64,000 bases of DNA. Source: Ruminococcus sp. Its GTDB lineage: Bacteria > Bacillota > Clostridia > Oscillospirales > Ruminococcaceae. The stretch lies in contig SVNM01000002.1 in the NCBI GenBank assembly GCA_015066875.1, positions 1 to 64,000 of the forward strand, read 5' to 3'. Under the pieces are notes generated by a model. It ran no database searches. It saw only the letters and a list, made by a program, of their open reading frames with translations, and was not told where the DNA came from. Position 1 is the first letter of the stretch, and every line of letters begins with the position of its first letter. Positions 62,284 through 64,000 of this stretch are shown in pieces. A program made the position numbers and the translations under genes.

Positions 62284-63243
62284 ATGTATAACGAAATCAG
62301 ACTTGAAAAAGGACTTTATAATCTCAGCGGTAAAAGCTTTACTTCAGCTCTTGAAGAGCTTGACCCCTCTTCTGCTTACTGCGGAACACCTCTTGAAAAG
62401 CTTGATGCCTATGAGCGTCAGCTTAAGCGCTTCAACATCAGAATTTCAGGCCCTGAGTGTGACCGCGTTGAAAAATTCTTCTCTTCAACAGAATCTGCCG
62501 TACTCTTCCCCGAATTCATCGCCCGCAATATCAGAAAGGGCTTTGATGAGACAGTTATGTCTTCTGTATGCGCAGTAAAGACCGTCTGTGGCTGTGGACA
62601 GTATCTTGGCTGTACTCTTGATGACAGCGCAGAGTATATTACTTCTCAGGAAGGCTCAGTTCTGCCCTCTGCTTCAGTAAGAGAAAGCGATACCGCTACT
62701 GTGCTTGCCAAGTACGGCAGACTTATCAGCGCTTCATACGAAGCTGTACGTCAGCAGAGACTTGACGTTTTCGGAGTTATGCTCAGAAGCATCGGCGTAA
62801 AACTTGCCTCTTCAGTAACTAAAAAGGCTGTTGAAATCCTTGCAGGCGATACAGCTTCAATCACAACAGCTTCTCTTACCTACGCTGACCTTGCAAAGCT
62901 TTACGGCGAGTTCAACTGCTTTGATATGAACACAATTATCGTATCTCCCGCAGTTGCTTCAAATATTATTGCTATGGAACAGCTTTCGGATACTACTGCC
63001 GATAAGGACGGCAAGCTTATGCTTCCCTTCGGCTGTGAGCTTGTAAAGACCTCTTCTGCCGATGACAACAAGATTATCGGTATCGACAGAAACTTTGCCC
63101 TTGAGTTCATCACAAGCTCTGACCTTGTTATGGAGACTGATAAGCTCATCGACCGCCAGCTTGACCAGATCACTGTTTCTATCACCTGCGGTTTCAGAAA
63201 GCTTACTCCTGACGCTGTCAAGGTGCTTGAAATCACTGCCTGA
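62284..63243 (+). CDS. Phage major capsid protein
   Basis: 319 aa. AVLFPEFIARNIRKGFDE near residue 75 and the later VSPAVASNIIAMEQLSD, LPFGCELVKTSSADDNKIIG and RQLDQITVSITCGFRKL fit an HK97-like shell protein. No separate scaffold gene precedes it; the N-terminal ~70 helical residues (LEELDPSSAYCGTPLEKLDA) may serve as a delta-type domain. ATG at 62284 has GGAGG upstream. Followed by a protease-like gene. Confidence 0.82.
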   Translation: MYNEIRLEKGLYNLSGKSFTSALEELDPSSAYCGTPLEKLDAYERQLKRFNIRISGPECDRVEKFFSSTESAVLFPEFIARNIRKGFDETVMSSVCAVKTVCGCGQYLGCTLDDSAEYITSQEGSVLPSASVRESDTATVLAKYGRLISASYEAVRQQRLDVFGVMLRSIGVKLASSVTKKAVEILAGDTASITTASLTYADLAKLYGEFNCFDMNTIIVSPAVASNIIAMEQLSDTTADKDGKLMLPFGCELVKTSSADDNKIIGIDRNFALEFITSSDLVMETDKLIDRQLDQITVSITCGFRKLTPDAVKVLEITA

Positions 63244-63306
63244 TATTATTCTTGATTACGGCGAAGGAGCTTCAATGCTCCTTCTGCCATTTTTTAGGAG
63301 GTTTTT

Positions 63307-64000
63307 ATGATCAACAATCAGCTTGAAAAAATCAACAGGTTAACACGCCGTCCCCTTACTGCCGATGAGGTCTATATTTTCAGCGTTGTGCTCTGCGATA
63401 ACGAAACAGACCGCGACTGTGAATGTTTCTCAGATGAAGCCTTAAGCCAGCTTCAGAAGCTTTTTATCGGCAAAACAGGCATTTCAGACCACGATCCCAG
63501 GGCTTCTAACCAGAATGCAAGAATTTTCGATACTGAGCTTGTTACAGATGACTCACGCACAACTAAAAACGGCAAGCCCTACAAGTATCTCAAGGCTTCT
63601 GTCTATATGGTGAGAACTGATGAAAACCGCTCGCTTATTGCTGAAATCGACGGCGGAATTAAGAAAGAGGTAAGCATTTCCTGTTCAGCTTCAAGAAAAA
63701 TCTGCTCAGTCTGTGGCTGTGACAAGACAAAAACAGGCTGTGCTCACGTTAAAGGCAAGACCTATAACGGAAAGCTTTGCCACACCATTCTCGATAACAT
63801 CACCGACGCTTATGAGTGGAGCTTTGTTGCTGTGCCCGCTCAGATTTCTGCCGGAGTTACAAAGAAGCTCAGCTTTGACGAGAATGTTCAGTCTGCTTCG
63901 CCCTCCTCTGACGCTGTTGCCGATATCAAGGCGTGCAATGATGAGCTCAGACGCGATATCTGCCGTCTTGCTTTTTTTGCCGGAGGAAAAACTGCCTCTG
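63307..64000 (+). CDS. Phage XkdF-like putative prohead protease, partial
   Basis: 231 codons present, open to the window edge. The start ATG has TTAGGAGG upstream. It contains FIGKTGISDHDPRASNQNAR (candidate His) and KKEVSISCSASR (candidate Ser), the layout of S78-type/XkdF proteases. A Cys/His cluster follows (CSVCGCDKTKTGCAHVKGKT, then GKLC), probably a zinc site, and DAYEWSFVAVPAQ, a motif I recall from clostridial prophage proteins at this position. It lies 63 nt after the capsid gene. The truncation is by the window, not the genome. Confidence 0.8.
   Translation, partial: MINNQLEKINRLTRRPLTADEVYIFSVVLCDNETDRDCECFSDEALSQLQKLFIGKTGISDHDPRASNQNARIFDTELVTDDSRTTKNGKPYKYLKASVYMVRTDENRSLIAEIDGGIKKEVSISCSASRKICSVCGCDKTKTGCAHVKGKTYNGKLCHTILDNITDAYEWSFVAVPAQISAGVTKKLSFDENVQSASPSSDAVADIKACNDELRRDICRLAFFAGGKTAS

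Overview
The window reads as a chromosomal segment of a Gram-positive, anaerobic gut or rumen clostridium, most like a Ruminococcus (Oscillospiraceae). This rests on the gene content: pyruvate:ferredoxin oxidoreductase, a GH94 disaccharide phosphorylase, SpoVS and SpoVAC, rimP-nusA-ylxR-ylxQ-infB order, Thr-rich surface proteins, strong sigma-A promoters with 17-bp spacers and GGAGG-type ribosome binding sites. The species cannot be fixed from sequence reading alone.

Layout. 1-393: the first bases of a leftward 16S rRNA gene with two near-duplicate perfect promoters. 394-2425: a transglutaminase-like protein and an NYN/OST-HTH protein. 2473-2934: a Val-Asp-Phe-Gly tRNA operon with its own promoter and terminator. 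3017-9196: leftward housekeeping genes (two tandem paralogous membrane proteins, recG, dCMP deaminase, spoVS, ymdB, acyltransferase). 9255-11371: rightward Asp23-fakA. 11735-16897: a leftward Gld-type ABC exporter operon. 17014-27305: a long leftward translation/transcription operon, rimP-nusA-ylxR-ylxQ-infB-orf-rbfA-nrnA-truB-ribF-gltX. 27446-30796: an orphan solute-binding lipoprotein and two exported proteins. 30847-35016: pth-mfd. 35051-36347: a self-regulated XRE/membrane-protein pair and an Sfp-type transferase. 36353-42889: PHP phosphatase, CorC/HlyC and CDF metal transport genes, and the GH94 phosphorylase. 42903-45380: two unknown proteins around an AT-rich gap. 45555-48774: a two-component system with an odd sensor. 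49150-53728: spoVAC and nifJ. 53889-59117: an acidic lipoprotein, a Mn2+ riboswitch with a frameshifted P-type ATPase, and a VanY-type carboxypeptidase. 59312-64000: the start of a phage morphogenesis module (terS, terL, portal, capsid, protease), which runs off the right edge.

The most unusual material is not protein-coding. Three copies of a 280-350 bp fold-back element (11388-11670, 39970-40309, 48788-49132) each sit inside the loop of a different rho-independent terminator. Two carry a second, unrelated repeat in opposite arms, and in one the central spacer is flipped relative to the arms. Other regulatory signals include a 32-codon leader ORF overlapping a terminator ahead of the CorC gene, three operator repeats spaced exactly 23 bp apart at the XRE gene, a hairpin holding the rimP ribosome binding site, and a terminator-like hairpin in the spoVAC leader.

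All functional calls are from reading motifs and context; no database search was run.
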